Part shown: in pieces, positions 21,955 to 33,675 of the stretch
Layout: every line of letters begins with the position of its first letter
How positions within the stretch are numbered: the stretch's first letter is position 1
NCBI GenBank assembly: GCA_963575645.1
Contig: OY754468.1
Coordinates: 21,290,465-21,354,464, forward strand
From: Xanthostigma xanthostigma
Lineage: Eukaryota; Arthropoda; Insecta; Raphidioptera; Raphidiidae
DNA: 64,000 nucleotides
Direction of reading: 5' to 3'
Notes under the pieces: generated by a model
The model's input: only the letters and a program-made list of their open reading frames with translations
What the model was told of the DNA's origin: nothing
Databases searched by the model: none
Translations under genes and position numbers: made by a program

Positions 21955-22118
21955 CTAGCTGTAAACTGCCACGTTTCTAATATGTTAAATTTTACAATGC
22001 TTATGGGTATACTATATTTTTTGTTGCTCGATTGTCTATACAGATATAGAGATAGTCTGGTTTGTCGACTTTAAAACACGCAACATATAATTGTCCATGT
22101 GAGAAGCATTCGTGTCTA
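21955..22118 (-). pseudogene. Helitron helicase C-terminus (fossil)
   Basis: The minus strand reads HECFSHGQLYVACFKVDKPD, then YLYICIDNRATKNIVYP and a stop at about 22008. HGQLYVA is the last conserved motif of Helitron and PIF1-type helicases, and TKNIVYP is the usual final segment of Helitron proteins. Downstream on the same strand the sequence ends GTTTACAGCTAG|T at 21955, a Helitron 3' terminus. The upstream frame is broken by a stop and apparent frameshift within about 25 codons, so only the end of a dead autonomous Helitron survives. Confidence 0.75.
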
Positions 22119-22999
22119 GATCCAAAAAATTCAATTCAACAATGCAATCGGTAACACTGAAAATGCTGAGTGACACCAGCTGTCACGAAGCACGCTGTCC
22201 GGCATTTATGTATTTAAAAAGTTCGACATTGAGTCATGGTTTTCTTCCAGATAAGGTGAGCTTAAATTATTTTTTTTTAAATGCTGGTAAGAGGGATTAC
22301 CATAAAAAGTCGCAAGAAACCCATTTACAGTCACTGAGTCTATATCATATTTTGTAGATATATTTTTTCTTATGAAAAATAGAAAAAACAGTGAATATTT
22401 AACACTTTTCTTTAAGAAATCTATATACTTTTATGATCTCAAGAATTATTGAGCCCAGAAAAAACCATCCAGTTCTTAAAAAAGATATTTTTACGTAATA
22501 GCTAATAAAAGATACAAAATATTAAATATGTACTATAAAACTTTTTTATGCCGCTGGATAAATTACAAAGTCTGATTTGATTACAGACAATTGTTTAAAA
22601 GAGCGTTACATTTATATATAAATATATGGTTTAATATTCAGAATGCAAGGAATGTAGATTGAATACGATTCAGTCGTATAATAATGATAATATACTAATA
22701 AATTGTTCTTTTTTCGTATAATTATATTAAAAAGTCATTTAAGAAGCGTAAGAAAATATCATATACAACATATTTTACTGCAATATTATACTTCATTCAA
22801 CTGACTGGTTCAACTAAATTTTTACTCAAAGTCAATTACAAAAAAAAAAAACAATTTCGATAATTTGTCAAAAACTATAAGTACTAAAAATTAAAAGAAA
22901 AATTGTTAAGCAATCTGTAACAAGACACCCTCTTGACAAAAAAAAATTACCCACAATTTTTAACCCTTCAAACAGAGACTAAATAAGTAGTGTAACCAG
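22119..22999. other. Unassigned; may include decayed Helitron body
   Basis: Minus-strand sequence to about 22260 could be degenerate Helitron, but no further motif is readable. The plus-strand frame at 22112-22357 is a shadow. The rest is AT-rich without features. Confidence 0.25.
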
Positions 23000-23355
23000 T
23001 ATGGCGTCAGTTACTGGGTAACGCACACACTGCACCGTTCATGGCTTACATATGTGTAGTGTCTGTGAAATTAAACAACTTTGGTAACTATGGCGAAAAC
23101 AGGTGGATAGAACCGAAGTTTACCCAGGTAGTGATAAGGGCGTCATCTCGCGTGCGCCAGAAAACGATTCGTCTCGAAACACAGCAAGCACAGCTAGGTG
23201 TCCTGGTTATAGACTTCGTGGTAACAACACTCGTTACATTAGCAGTTAGCACCCCCCCTCGCGTGGGAAAAATTAAAAAGGAAAGATCATTTTTCCATCC
23301 AACTGCCAAAAACCCACATACAGAATACATGTTGAGATATTTCACATTATATTGA
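23000..23355. other. GC-elevated island with frames on both strands
   Basis: This stretch is visibly richer in G and C than its flanks. It carries a 104-residue plus frame (23041-23355) and an 85-residue minus frame (23088-23345); neither has a recognisable domain. It could be a promoter or exon region of an unidentified gene, or a GC-rich repeat. Strand cannot be decided. Confidence 0.25.
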
Positions 23356-24279
23356 AAAAAGTATAGCAGTTATTATGTTTCTAAAAAAAAACAATTCTTG
23401 CTAATAGGGTGTAAGCACAAACAACAAGTATTTTATACACCAAAGTAATAAAGTACATATAAATATTTTAAAATCCAAACTGCTACCGGCGGTAGACAAA
23501 TATGTACGTACTACATTTTTATTTTTTCTCTTCAAGATTATAGACAACAGAACAGCTCTCAATTGAAATTAGTATAATTTAATATAATTTGATCAAGGGG
23601 AAACGATTTTTTACACAAGAGTTTTTATAGAACGTTTTTAGATACATTTTAAACAGCAACGGCATATAAAAATGCATTATATAGAATGTCCCAGAAGTAA
23701 GGCGATGGATTTTCACAATGAAATCTACAAGCCCTTTTCTATTAATCATAAACGATATACATACATACATATCTATATGCGATGACCGGTAATTGCTCGT
23801 ATTCCTCTCGGGAGAAGAAACTATGACTGATTTGGAATCATTTTACCTTATCACTTGGGGGTCGGAAATGCATCATTTTTTTATGACACTTTTGTGAAGA
23901 ATTTTTATTTAATTTTTTTTATTACTCATGCGGGAAAAATGGTATCTTTACGCATGCTGTTACGGTTGAAAAGTGGCTATTTTCATTTGCGTGCGCAAAC
24001 TTTATTTGTCGCACTGAAATTATTGTTTGCCGCACGCAAATTCAGAGAAAAAAACAAAATAATAACGGTGTTAATGTCAACGAAACAAACTGTCATTTTA
24101 AGCAGATTGGAGGTTAAAATTTTCGATTATGGACTTCTATTCTTGACAATTTTAACAATTTTAACTGTATTTTCAACTTTTTAATGATTTAATTTTAATT
24201 TTTATTACTTCTAATTTCTTTTTTTAATTCGTAATAAATTTTTAATTTCAATTTATTTAATTCGTAATAAAAAATAGTA
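23356..24279. other. Unassigned; 109-residue frame
   Basis: A plus-strand frame at 23855-24184 is rich in Leu, Phe and Lys, with a hydrophobic C-terminus. No family is recognised and the surrounding composition is repeat-like. Its position next to the MITE pair at 24280 might make it part of a related longer element, but this is only an inference. Confidence 0.2.
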
Positions 24280-24396
24280 TGTGCAACTCGTGCGGCATTG
24301 TTGATTGCCCTCTCAAGCGAATGAGCGCACGAGCGAAACGAGTGCGCTCAACTTCGCTTTCGTGGGCAATCGACAACTTGCCGCACTAGTTGCACA
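24280..24396. repeat. MITE, 117 bp, near-complete hairpin
   Basis: It runs from TGTGCAACTCGTGCGGCATT to CCGCACTAGTTGCACA. The halves pair through TGATTGCCCTC...GAGCGCAC and GTGCGCTCAAC...GGGCAATCGA around a small centre. CG-rich in an AT-rich setting. No coding sequence. Confidence 0.7.
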
Positions 24397-24405
24397 ATAT
24401 AGTAA

Positions 24406-24442
24406 TGTGCAACTCGTGCGGCATTGTCGCACTAGTTGCACA
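24406..24442. repeat. Centre-deleted copy of the adjacent MITE
   Basis: Only the two ends remain: TGTGCAACTCGTGCGGCA joined through TTG to TCGCACTAGTTGCACA, 37 bp in all. It lies 9 bases after the full copy, with AT-rich linkers (ATATAGTA, ATATACTA) on either side. It is either a tandem insertion followed by excision of the hairpin, or replication slippage. Confidence 0.65.
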
Positions 24443-25070
24443 ATATACTATTTATTTATCTAAATTTGTATGAATATTGATGAGACTCGCACAGCTGACA
24501 CACTACATTGCCGGTATGAATTTTAGTTTTAATAACTTCCCAGTTTATGGACAGTTATTGTAATGGAACCGAAAATAGAAATAAAACATTTTAACGTTTT
24601 TGTTTCAGGGTCACTAAAGTATTTTTACGGTATTTTTGAAATGAATAAATGCGTGTGTGTGTTTTTCACAGGAGCAAATTAAATATAAAGTAAAAAAAAA
24701 ATCGTCGTTCACGGAAGTGACACCGCAGTGGAAAGCTATGTAACTCAAAATATTTTTTTTCTGATTTTGATAAAAATTAAATTTCGTCATCGGGCGTATT
24801 CTCTTCGTTTCGTGTTCAAAAAGTCCGCACACTTCCATTTATTTTTATAACATACCGAGCATAAGAATAAAATTGCAATCAAACCATTAAGGTGCAAAGA
24901 TATATTACTGTCTTCTTTTAAGTCGTAAGAACTCGTTGGCTCTGATTGGCTAACGTCATAGACAATAGACAAAAATTTTTGAAACAAAGATACTATTGAC
25001 TGCTCTGTTTTAACATGTCTATTGCATTAACAGCTGTCAGAGACTTTGTTTACATTTTGTCGGAATGAAA
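24443..25070. other. Unassigned AT-rich stretch
   Basis: A short GT-rich run (about 24650-24662) and overlapping minus-strand frames at 24614-24987 without features. Confidence 0.3.
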
Positions 25071-25330
25071 TAGAGATATTGGTCAGCGTGCTGGCCTTTG
25101 GATCGCACTGTCGTGGGTTCGAATTCCACCTCTGCTCATGGATATTTTGTATTTGTCGTTTAGATCCAGCTTTGATATTTAATGATACTGGCCAGATACC
25201 ATGTGATATTCTCTTGTATATTATGTGCATATGCTCTATATATACAATTGGATATACCTTTAAAAAAAAAATAGAGATATCTTTTATTTCAACTTTTCCT
25301 ATCATCGGAGAAATCAGGGAATTACTTTGA
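25071..25330 (+). repeat. tRNA-derived SINE (probable)
   Basis: TGGTCAGCGTGCTGGC fits an A box, and GTGGGTTCGAATTCCAC a canonical B box with its stem, about 45 bases apart as in a tRNA-type RNA polymerase III promoter. The part before the A box does not complete an acceptor stem, and a body of unrelated AT-rich sequence follows. This is the arrangement of a SINE. The 94- and 140-residue frames that overlap it on the two strands are shadows. Confidence 0.55.
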
Positions 25331-26059
25331 AAAAAGGAACGCAGATATATTTTCGATACGCTTTGTTGCCTCACCGCACATTGAGCAAATAGACAATGTT
25401 TGATATAGTTAATTGTAAGATATATGCACACTTCTTCCATGAAGGACACGATTTAGGTTAATCAAAAAAATCAATTTTAATTTTGGTTACTATTTATAAT
25501 GAAAAGTTGCAACATAATTTTGTGACACCACTGTTAAATAATTTGTTATACATTGTTATATAATAAAAACGTTGCCTCTAGACAGTATTTATTCGAGATT
25601 GTAATAAAAGCAAACTAAATATCTATACTTACATTTTTATAATACAAAATGATTTCTTTTATTTTAATGTTGAATTAAATTATAGGTACTTACTAATTTT
25701 ATTAACGCAGGTCGAAAACCTATAGTTTTTAATTTTAAATTAAAATACATTTAAGATGTCAAAGTTTTTTTCTATGCAATCGAGCGTGTGTCCAAGCACA
25801 TTATATGTAGAAAATATAAACGAATTTATATAAGGTTTTAATTTTCACAAAAAATGATATCCATTCATTCTTATGCTCTACCCCAGCGTCTTCCCCACGA
25901 AACTCTTAACAATTTACCATTTATTCTTTTTTAATGTTTCTGCTTAATTTGGTAACTTTTTTATGTAAAATTTCTTGATTCAAAGGATGAAAAATGTAAC
26001 GAAGGTGTCGCAATATACGTATACCGTATCCTATAAAAACTGACTGTAGAACACTAAGC
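25331..26059. other. Unassigned AT-rich stretch
   Basis: No supported feature. Confidence 0.3.
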
Positions 26060-26125
26060 TAAGACGGCGACGAGATAGAAACAGTCGCCCATAACCTAAA
26101 AGCCGTAGGTTCGATCCAGGCGGTC
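26060..26125 (+). pseudogene. tRNA-like module with B box and T-rich tail
   Basis: GCCGTAGGTTCGATCCAGGC is a good B box with flanking stem. A possible A box is poor. As at 5934 and 7218, a T-rich tail (TTATTTATTTTTTTTG) follows at once. Probable SINE head or tRNA relic. Confidence 0.35.
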
Positions 26126-29100
26126 TGTGAATTATTATTTATTTTTTTTGTTTTCATTTTTTACAATCAAGTATACCAGTCTTAGTGTAGTGTAAAATAA
26201 AAAATCTCTCTTTTTTGTATCAAAATTGCCTGATATTTTGAGCCCCATGGGCCATGACAGATCACAGGCGCAAAAAGCGAGCACTTGTTCTCAACAAATC
26301 AAAAAGAAAGAATTTAATTTCATATTTAACTGTCAGTTACTATAATAGTATAGAATTCACTGACCTATATTATATACGCTTAAAAACAGTTTTGGTAAAA
26401 TTCATTAAAATACGACATGCGATTTTAGAAAGCGCATAGTATATGACAAAATCGAACGGAAATAAACTAGTAGTTTTATACAGATATAAAAATTGACCAC
26501 AAAAATAAAATTAGATTCGTACCGAAAAGAGAAAAACAGTTGAACGATCTGCAGCGACACAAATGCAATGAGAAGATAGGATAGCAAAATGCATCATTGT
26601 GAAATGTCTGTGAGAATTGCTCTTGGAGGCATTTTCCGTAGAGGGAGTTACCTATATGCTGTTGCCGATAGCATGTTGTTGGTCGGAAATTGAAGATCTA
26701 GGCCAATATACAGATTGTCTGAACAAGTAAGTATACAGGAATGGCAAAAGTTAGCACTGCAAAACGTGTGCTGTGACGTATTTAATGCCACGGTACAATG
26801 CAAATTGCTCAACTTCTACTGAATCTGGTACCTCCTTTCAGGCCCCTCTTTCCCACTGGGTACCCCGGTCGATAGGGCCCCCTAGTTCCTGCCAGATCAC
26901 CAAACTATAACCGATATTTATTACCAAAAAAACATATTTATTTCGAAAAAATCAAACGATAATGACTGACTTATTAACTTATTATCACGTTACCCTTATA
27001 CTCTCGCAGAGTAGAGCAAACAAATTAGCAGAAAACGATGCCTTTGAAGAAACGGAAGGTTTAATATACACCAGGCATAGCTGTTTAGTGTAAATATTCA
27101 TTTTTATTTTTTTGTAAGAAATCTGAAATTGAAACTTTAAACGCGTTTTTCTCAAAACTACGTTTTTCTAAGCGGCGCGGGTGATTGAAAGAATTGTATA
27201 CAACCGATTGCTTTCAGTTTTGCACAGGATTTTCTACACAACAATAACCTCGTCCGGTACTAGAATTACTTAATTATAAAAATTATTTCTATTTTTTTAC
27301 CGATTTTCAACGAAAGAAACACGATTTTCTCGTTGTTTTTTTTTCTAAAATCCGCCATTTTGTTATTTATCAATAAAAATGTTTATTTCTAGTACGGGAT
27401 AAAGCCACAAGCCTACGAAACAATAACCAATTTAATTTTTATAATTCAGTTGACTCCAAGTGACGTTATCACCCGTGCTACCCACCTACCTCCATTTAAA
27501 GTTGTCTACTTTAGGTGAAAAAACAATTATAAAATGGCGTAAAATTAAGCAAAAAAACATTTTTTTTCTTAGTTTACGATGTCAGTAAAAACATGTAACA
27601 AAATTGAAAACATCGTACATTATTTTGATATTAAAAAAAATTCTGAAATAACGGTTGAAAACGAGCCTGAACATAGGACTACGTCCTTAACCTGTTTGTC
27701 ACTGATATCCATAGAATGTGATATTATCCAAATATATCCAGGGACTCCAATAGGTTAAAGACGGCCCTGCTTCCTTTAATGGGCGGATTTTTGTCTGAAG
27801 TTATTGGATTGATAATTTACTAGGCGAAATATAAGACCAATATCTAAAAAAATGTAAGCCGTCGTGGAACGCCTGGCAGATGTGAAACATAAATTTAAGC
27901 GAAATTCTAGTAACTAAATTTCGTCCTGTTATCTAGATGTCGCCTTCAACAAAACCAATGTTATACTCCAACGCACACACACCGCAAGCGTTACGCGCTG
28001 TCATCTAGCGAAATAATAGTAACTAAAAAACGTAACGTCGTCCCATAACAGTGTCGTGCTTTCACAGCGTCGTAGCATCTAAAGAACATTTCTCTAATAC
28101 GGTCCTATTACACTGCAATTCAGTCGAAGGAACTGACAACTATCGCCTACACCAAATACGATTGTTATTGACTGTCTCAAGGTCAAAGAAACTGTTGAAA
28201 ACTATATATGTATTCTTTCTACTATGACCACAGTATGGACGCGGATTCATGACTGTTTTTGAAAAATCATTGTTGTGACTAACACCCGGTATATGCGGAT
28301 ATCTGCTACCGGTTTTATACGAAGCTCCGGCAAACTTGTAATACTAAATTACTGACAGAAAAATTAGGGGATGCTAGCGACGCGATAGATGGAGGACACG
28401 CGTGATATACAATAAGCACGTGATATCACAAAACACGCGATGCAATGCTACGCCTTCTTGATGTCAGTTCAGTGGACGTCGACGTTGTCCTACCTACAAA
28501 CAAGCAGCGTCTTTCCAGTTGGCAGGTTCATATCTTTCAATTGATAAATTTATCAGAAATTTCCAGTTTATGGGCTGAAAGCTTCAAGAAATCGGCTGTA
28601 TTAATGATACCGCTTTTAAAAATAAAGTATGTAACAGTAAGCAAAAACATATTTCAGCAAATCGTGAACTTGATTTTGATCCCTCGCGTTACAAAACGGA
28701 AACGCGTTCAGAATAAAATAGGTAAAAAAAAACTTTTAAATTAAACGCTTTAATAGGTCATATGCATGATTTTTTTTATCTCTAGATTGGCGCTCTGGCA
28801 AAAAAAAAAACAAAAACCCCAAAAAAATAAAAATCCCAACTCCTAACCTCGACTATATTCGTCAGTAGCGAACTCGCTTTGATTCTAACTACGTAGCCTA
28901 GTTTTAAAATTCAAATATACGTAAATACTGAACATATTGAAATGAAATAAACATAACTATGTTTGTGGCAATAATTTCTAACATTAAATAGTCATATTTT
29001 GTTTTTTTAAATTTTTTGCAGCATCATTGTTGATAAATACAATCCACTAGTAAAATGTCATAATGTCAAAACAGAAAAATACATTTTTAAAGAAACGGTC

Positions 29101-29696
29101 ACTGTGAAGACAAAGTTAATTTGACAGGCGTCCTTTAATTTTCGCCGACAGTTTATTTGGAGAGCGTACTAGCGGCTATTGCAGAGCGAGGAGCCCCCCA
29201 GGGACCCACTTAGATACAAACACAATACATATCTACCTACAATGTAGCTGTTCTGTCTGTAGAGACTACAGAGCTCGTGCTACTGTCTTTCTCAAATGAC
29301 GGCCACAGTCCAACATCTGACTAAACAGACAAAAAGAGGACTTGCAATAATATACTAGTTCACCTATGCAAGACACTTCTTATATATGTTTTTGCACTAA
29401 TTTTTACTTATTGATATTATTTTACGAAACAAAACATTACCGGTATTTTTTTACACTACTGTTTATAAAATAGCTGCTATACTTGCATCAATGTAGGCAT
29501 TCAAAGTGACCCATGACACATTACTGTCTCTTTACAGGGGGTAGTCCAAAAATAAAAAAGTATATATGAAAATCTATTTTACAAATTCCATCAAACTATG
29601 TGTCTGAGCGCGGTAGTCAGATAAATGTAAGTTTGGATATCATTATATTATAGTGTACGAAGTGTAATCAGAATTGGTCTTAATCGTTTAAAACTG
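26126..29696. other. Long unassigned stretch
   Basis: No gene or named repeat could be supported. Frames at 26254-26439 and 28445-28744 are unrecognised. A GC-richer patch at about 26840-26890 (GGCCCCTCTTTCCCACTGGG) and another at 29150-29330 stand out only in composition. Any unique host DNA would most likely be here. Confidence 0.3.
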
Positions 29697-29697
29697 C

Positions 29698-30903
29698 GTA
29701 GGGGAGAGGGGGGCAGTTTAGAACAAAATTTATAATTTTATAGAAAACTAATATATATTTTTATTTAATTACGTTTTTATTACATAGCATCTTATCCCAT
29801 TATGTATCGAACCTTTTGTAGTACAATTTGAAAAAAAAAGTTAATTCTAAGCATTTGAAAAAAAATAATTAAAATTTGACTGTAATTGCTCAAAACTGCC
29901 CCAACTACGGGGCAGTTTTGAATTTGTTTGGGACGGTTTTGAACACACTTGGGGCAGTTTTGAATTCGCTTTAAACAACATTTTAGCCTACATTCATATT
30001 AGTAATATCTATTGGGAAATGAAACACATGTGTTGTACGAGTTGTAGCACCACCTGTATTTGAGCATGTCAACTTAGTTACGATGTCTTCGGCAGCTACA
30101 GCTGATTGATCGGGAACTTCAGGGAAGTAGAATTTGGTGCTGTCAAGCTGCTTTCGCATGAAGTTGATAATATATTCATTATAATAATTTGTGTCTATTA
30201 TTTGACCTACGTAGTATTTGACAGCGCCTTTCTTGGTTTTGAATTGGACCAACACATAATCTTTAATATTGATATTGTATGTATCAATAGTTTTTTCTTC
30301 ACAGGTCTCATCTGAAAATTCTTCGGTGTCCGTTGAATCATCATAGATTATTTCCGTCTCACTTTCTTCATCAGAACTCTCCTTACTTTTCTTAGCCTTA
30401 TTGAATAGATTCTTCTTTACTTTTCTATTCTTGATCATCGCTTTTTTTTCTTCTGCTAGTCTTTTCTTTTCATTTCTGGCAAGTGTTTCCTGCTCCAGTT
30501 TATTCTTTTCAGGAGTTTCTGTCAAAATTCTAGATTTTATTTTTTTCCTTGTAGATACCTTTTTCCGTGGAAGTGCTTTTGGAAATGGTCGAACATGTTC
30601 CGGGGTAATAGGCTGAATTGAAGTTTCGGATCTTTCACGCGAATTCGAACAACATGATGTTGATGGTTGCGGTTCTAATGCCTGAATATTATCAGACATT
30701 GCGTGCAAAACTGCATTATTCGATGTTGACGTTACAGCTGCAGAGTTTTTTACAGAATTTGAAGCATCAAGTGATGTCGAAGGTTCCGATCTATCAGTAA
30801 CAAACGCTGCATCATAGTCATCTTCAGAAAAAATTAGACTATTGAACGGCCAGATGCCGGTTTTCCTAAAGCCTTCTGTAATATTTTTAATTGTAAATTC
30901 CAA
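29698..30903 (-). pseudogene. pogo/Tigger-type transposase C-terminus and 3' end
   Basis: The minus-strand frame (30903 to 29983, about 306 residues, starting at a TTG, not an ATG) opens with KNITEGFRKTGIWPFN, the segment that follows the DDE catalytic domain in pogo-like transposases. It continues with a Ser-rich region, a Lys/Arg-rich region (about residues 105-175), an acidic stretch and a C-terminal part with FKTKKGAVKYYVGQIIDTNY. An in-frame stop lies just upstream, and the HTH and DDE domains are absent. Downstream, GGGGCAGTTTTGAA-like motifs repeat three times, and GGGGAGAGGGGGGCAGTTTA near 29701 may be the terminal repeat. A dead, 5'-truncated element. Confidence 0.75.
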
Positions 30904-31229
30904 AAACGTCCCTCAAACGTGAAACGACCCTCCTGATATACAGGTATCTGTTTTCTTTTTATGCAATTTCTAGTTCTCTGTCAATATAACTACAGTATAA
31001 TATTTCTTAGATTAAGTACAAATGAGCACATGACACAAGAGATACAATTTGAAATTTAAAATTAATTAGTGCCGACCTCCAAACATTATTATTCTCCGTT
31101 TTAAATGGCTTTTTTTGAAGATCGTTATTTTAGAAATGTTTTGTTACTTTTTATAGGTCAGTAAAATAAAGATGATTTGACCCTAACATTTCCACAAAAT
31201 CTCAAAAGGGTACTTTGAAGGAACATTCA
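30904..31229. other. Unassigned stretch
   Basis: No continuation of the transposase frame is readable. AT-rich. Confidence 0.25.
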
Positions 31230-31379
31230 TATAAGTATGATACAGAATCTGTCAAAATTGTACATTCGTGCGATGACTGGAACTTGTTAAAAAACGTTAA
31301 AAAGCTATATTTCATCAGTTTTTTGCTTGCATCTTGTCAAAATTCAATCGCAAAGGGTGCAAAAATGAGGGAAAGTTTA
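31230..31379 (+). repeat. Direct repeat, left of Helitron copy B
   Basis: TATAAGTATG, AATCTGTCAAAATTGTA, CGTGCGATGACTGGAACT and TCAGTTTTTTGCTTG occur in the same order at 31979-32105. Differences are scattered, so the duplication is old. The Helitron at 31380-31978 lies exactly between the two units. Confidence 0.65.
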
Positions 31380-31978
31380 TCATATATATTAATACGCTAA
31401 GGTTAAAGATGTTTGCCTCCCTTTTTAGAAAAAACCTCACAATTTCTCCACATAAATTATAGGTATATCATAATTTGCAGATAATTGCTTGCTCTACTGA
31501 CATCGACAACTAAAAAATTTATTATTGCTTTTGTTTTTGTAAATTATTTAAAATACAGCAACGCTGAACAACGTCTGCCATCTGACGGCTTTAATTTTGA
31601 AACAACGTCAACACTTCGATCTGTCATCTCACCTTCATATTGTAATACAAGACACAATACTGCATACTGCCATCTGACGGCTTTAATTTTGAAAAAGCGA
31701 GCAACGCTGAACAACGTCACAGCAATGCTGCATGATGCCATCTGACGGCTTAGCTCAACGCTTTTGCTACTTGCGCCTATATATGACAATTTTAGTAAAA
31801 TATTTCTTCGATCTGTCATCTGAGCTTCATATTGTAATACAACAAAAAGAAGAACGTTATAAGCAGTGTGCAAAATTAGAAACGAATTGAATACCTGCAA
31901 TCATATTTAAAAAATAATTTCGGAAAGTGATAAATATTATACTTATTTAGTGCGAATAATTCGCACAGGTCACACTAG
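31380..31978 (+). mobile_element. Non-autonomous Helitron, family 2, copy B
   Basis: It begins A|TCATATATATTAATACGC and ends with the hairpin TGCGAATAATTCGCA followed by CAGGTCACACTAG|T, the full Helitron signature. TGCCATCTGACGGCTT occurs three times inside (about 31576, 31671 and 31737). It lacks the roughly 110-base segment of copy A. The 118-residue minus-strand frame (31544-31900) is shared in part with copy A but has no domain and is probably chance. Confidence 0.8.
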
Positions 31979-32105
31979 TATAAGTATGTTACACAATCTG
32001 TCAAAATTGTATCTTCGTGCGATGACTGGAACTAGTTAAAAAAGAGTTTAAAAACTGTGTTTCGTCAGTTTTTTGCTTGTCTTGTCAAAGTTCAAAATTG
32101 TAGCC
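31979..32105 (+). repeat. Direct repeat, right of Helitron copy B
   Basis: Partner of 31230-31379; it starts at the first base after the Helitron terminus with TATAAGTATGTTACACAATC. See that entry for shared motifs. Confidence 0.65.
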
Positions 32106-32832
32106 ATGGAACAGTTCTTCCAATTTTCGAATTAATGCAGGAAACTGAGTTCGTCATTTTTAGTGACTTTGCAATACGTCATTAACCAACGTCTTTCTTG
32201 GATATTTAATTTCTACACTAGGAAAAAAACTACTGAGCCGATTTAAGTGAAAATCGCACACTTTATCGTGACCGTTGTTGTGCTCTAATATAACAGTACG
32301 GACATAGTAAACAGTGACGTCAGTTGTAAGGACTCTACGCCTTCACTATACGTAGTAACAACAATCACACGGACTTGCTGACGCTTTGACATTTTGCTAA
32401 ATGTACTTCTAAATTTATACAACATACAACATAAACAAAGGGTAGACAAGGGGAAATGACGCCAGAGTAAGACAGTGGCTTGATCAAACCACCCATTCAC
32501 TCACCTTCTTTGTATAATACACAGCTTTAGGGCTAACCACTTTGTAATCCGTATATTTTGTCTACGTCATTTATTGTTGCGTGCGCTTTTTACAATTTGC
32601 TATACCTTTCGACCTCCAGTTGTTGTTTTTTTCTTCTTCCATTTTTACGGATAACAGGTACTATATTGTTCCTGTTCTGATCAATTTATAGTTTAAGGAT
32701 ATTTAAGATCATTTTACCATTTTAGAAAAGCGATTTTTTTAAGTTTTCACCTATCTGGGACTGTTCAAGATTTATCGCTCGATTTAAACCTGGCTTTACA
32801 AAGAGTATTTTAGTTTATTGAATAATTTCTTA
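32106..32832. other. Unassigned stretch
   Basis: The 71-residue minus-strand frame at 32285-32500 has no recognisable features. Nothing else supported. Confidence 0.3.
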
Positions 32833-33436
32833 TTTTTTGACGTGATAACGTCTTATAAATTGATCACCAATCTTATAAATTGATAAAACACCGGCTGCAT
32901 GCACGAAAAAGTGTAACGTTCCTAACGTTCCTAGCGTTCCTAACGTTCCTAACGTTCCGCCTGACCCTGTGAGTGCTTTTCTCGAAAACGGCCCTAACGA
33001 TTTGGATGAAATTTACTGAAAAGGGATTTTGGGGGGCAAAAAATCGTTTTAGCTAGGTCTCATCTCTCGAAAAAATCGTTTTCATACAAATTTTATCATT
33101 ATAAAAATCAATTTTTTAACGTATGAAAATACTTAAATATTGCAAGTAGGTTTTGGAATTTTATATAAACAATGAAATAATTGTTTTCAAAATATTATGA
33201 CAGTTAATCTTTGAGACTTAAAATAAATACGAAAGAAAGAAAGTTAAAAAAAACAATTATATTATAGGTGGTAAGTAATTTTAATAAATAAAATTAACCT
33301 AAATTTGAAGCAAAAGATGCAATATCATAGATTCGAATTATTGTAATTATTATATAAATTTAGGTTATATATTACGGAATACGTTATCACGTAAAACTAT
33401 CGTCCGTAAACCGACTTTACAGACAACCAATTTTTT
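32833..33436. repeat. Minisatellite-bearing element, family 4, copy 1
   Basis: The left part is TTTTTTGACGTGATAACGTC, then AACACCGGCTGCATGCACGA, then five 9-base units (TAACGTTCC, one TAGCGTTCC) at 32914-32958, then GCCTGACCCTGTG. The right part is ACGTTATCACGTAAAACTAT, CGTCCGTAAACCGACTTTAC and AGACAACCAATTTTTT. ACGTGATAACGT near the left end and ACGTTATCACGT near the right are complementary. A Helentron fragment (32977-33231) interrupts it. Other copies: 42989-43179 and 62660-63351. The superfamily is unknown to me. Confidence 0.65.
32977..33231 (+). mobile_element. Helentron fragment nested in family 4 copy
   Basis: This matches the middle of the element at 8770-9165 from TTTTCTCGAAAACGGCCCTA to about AAAATAAATACG. 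It lacks both termini (no TC start, no CCGAGC hairpin), so it was truncated before or during insertion. Confidence 0.65.
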
Positions 33437-33675
33437 GTTATATAATTAAGATCAAATTCCTTTTGTTAAAAAATCTATAAATTTTATGTTTTTCGTTATT
33501 TTTATATAGTCTGAATAAATTATTTTTTGTTAAAACTACCACGTTGTCATCATTAATTGCTAACAGGGACCAAAATTAAAAAAAAAAAACAGTTTCGTGA
33601 TGGGGAAATAGACCAGAAAAGTAAATTTTTCTTTCAATGTCAGTTTATCGATTTTTATATGTATGCACTAGTGAT
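33437..33675. other. Unassigned stretch
   Basis: AT-rich; no feature supported. Confidence 0.25.

Noticed and set aside
23041..23355. 104-residue plus-strand frame as a gene
   Set aside because: The opposite strand is open over almost the same span, no domain is recognisable, and no splice or promoter signals decide the strand.
25027..25449. 140-residue minus-strand frame
   Set aside because: It runs antisense through the tRNA-derived SINE; no protein features, and the overlapping plus-strand frame is equally open.
31544..31900. 118-residue minus-strand frame, partly conserved at 18026-18295
   Set aside because: The conservation is explained by both loci being copies of the same Helitron; no domain, and copy A breaks the frame.
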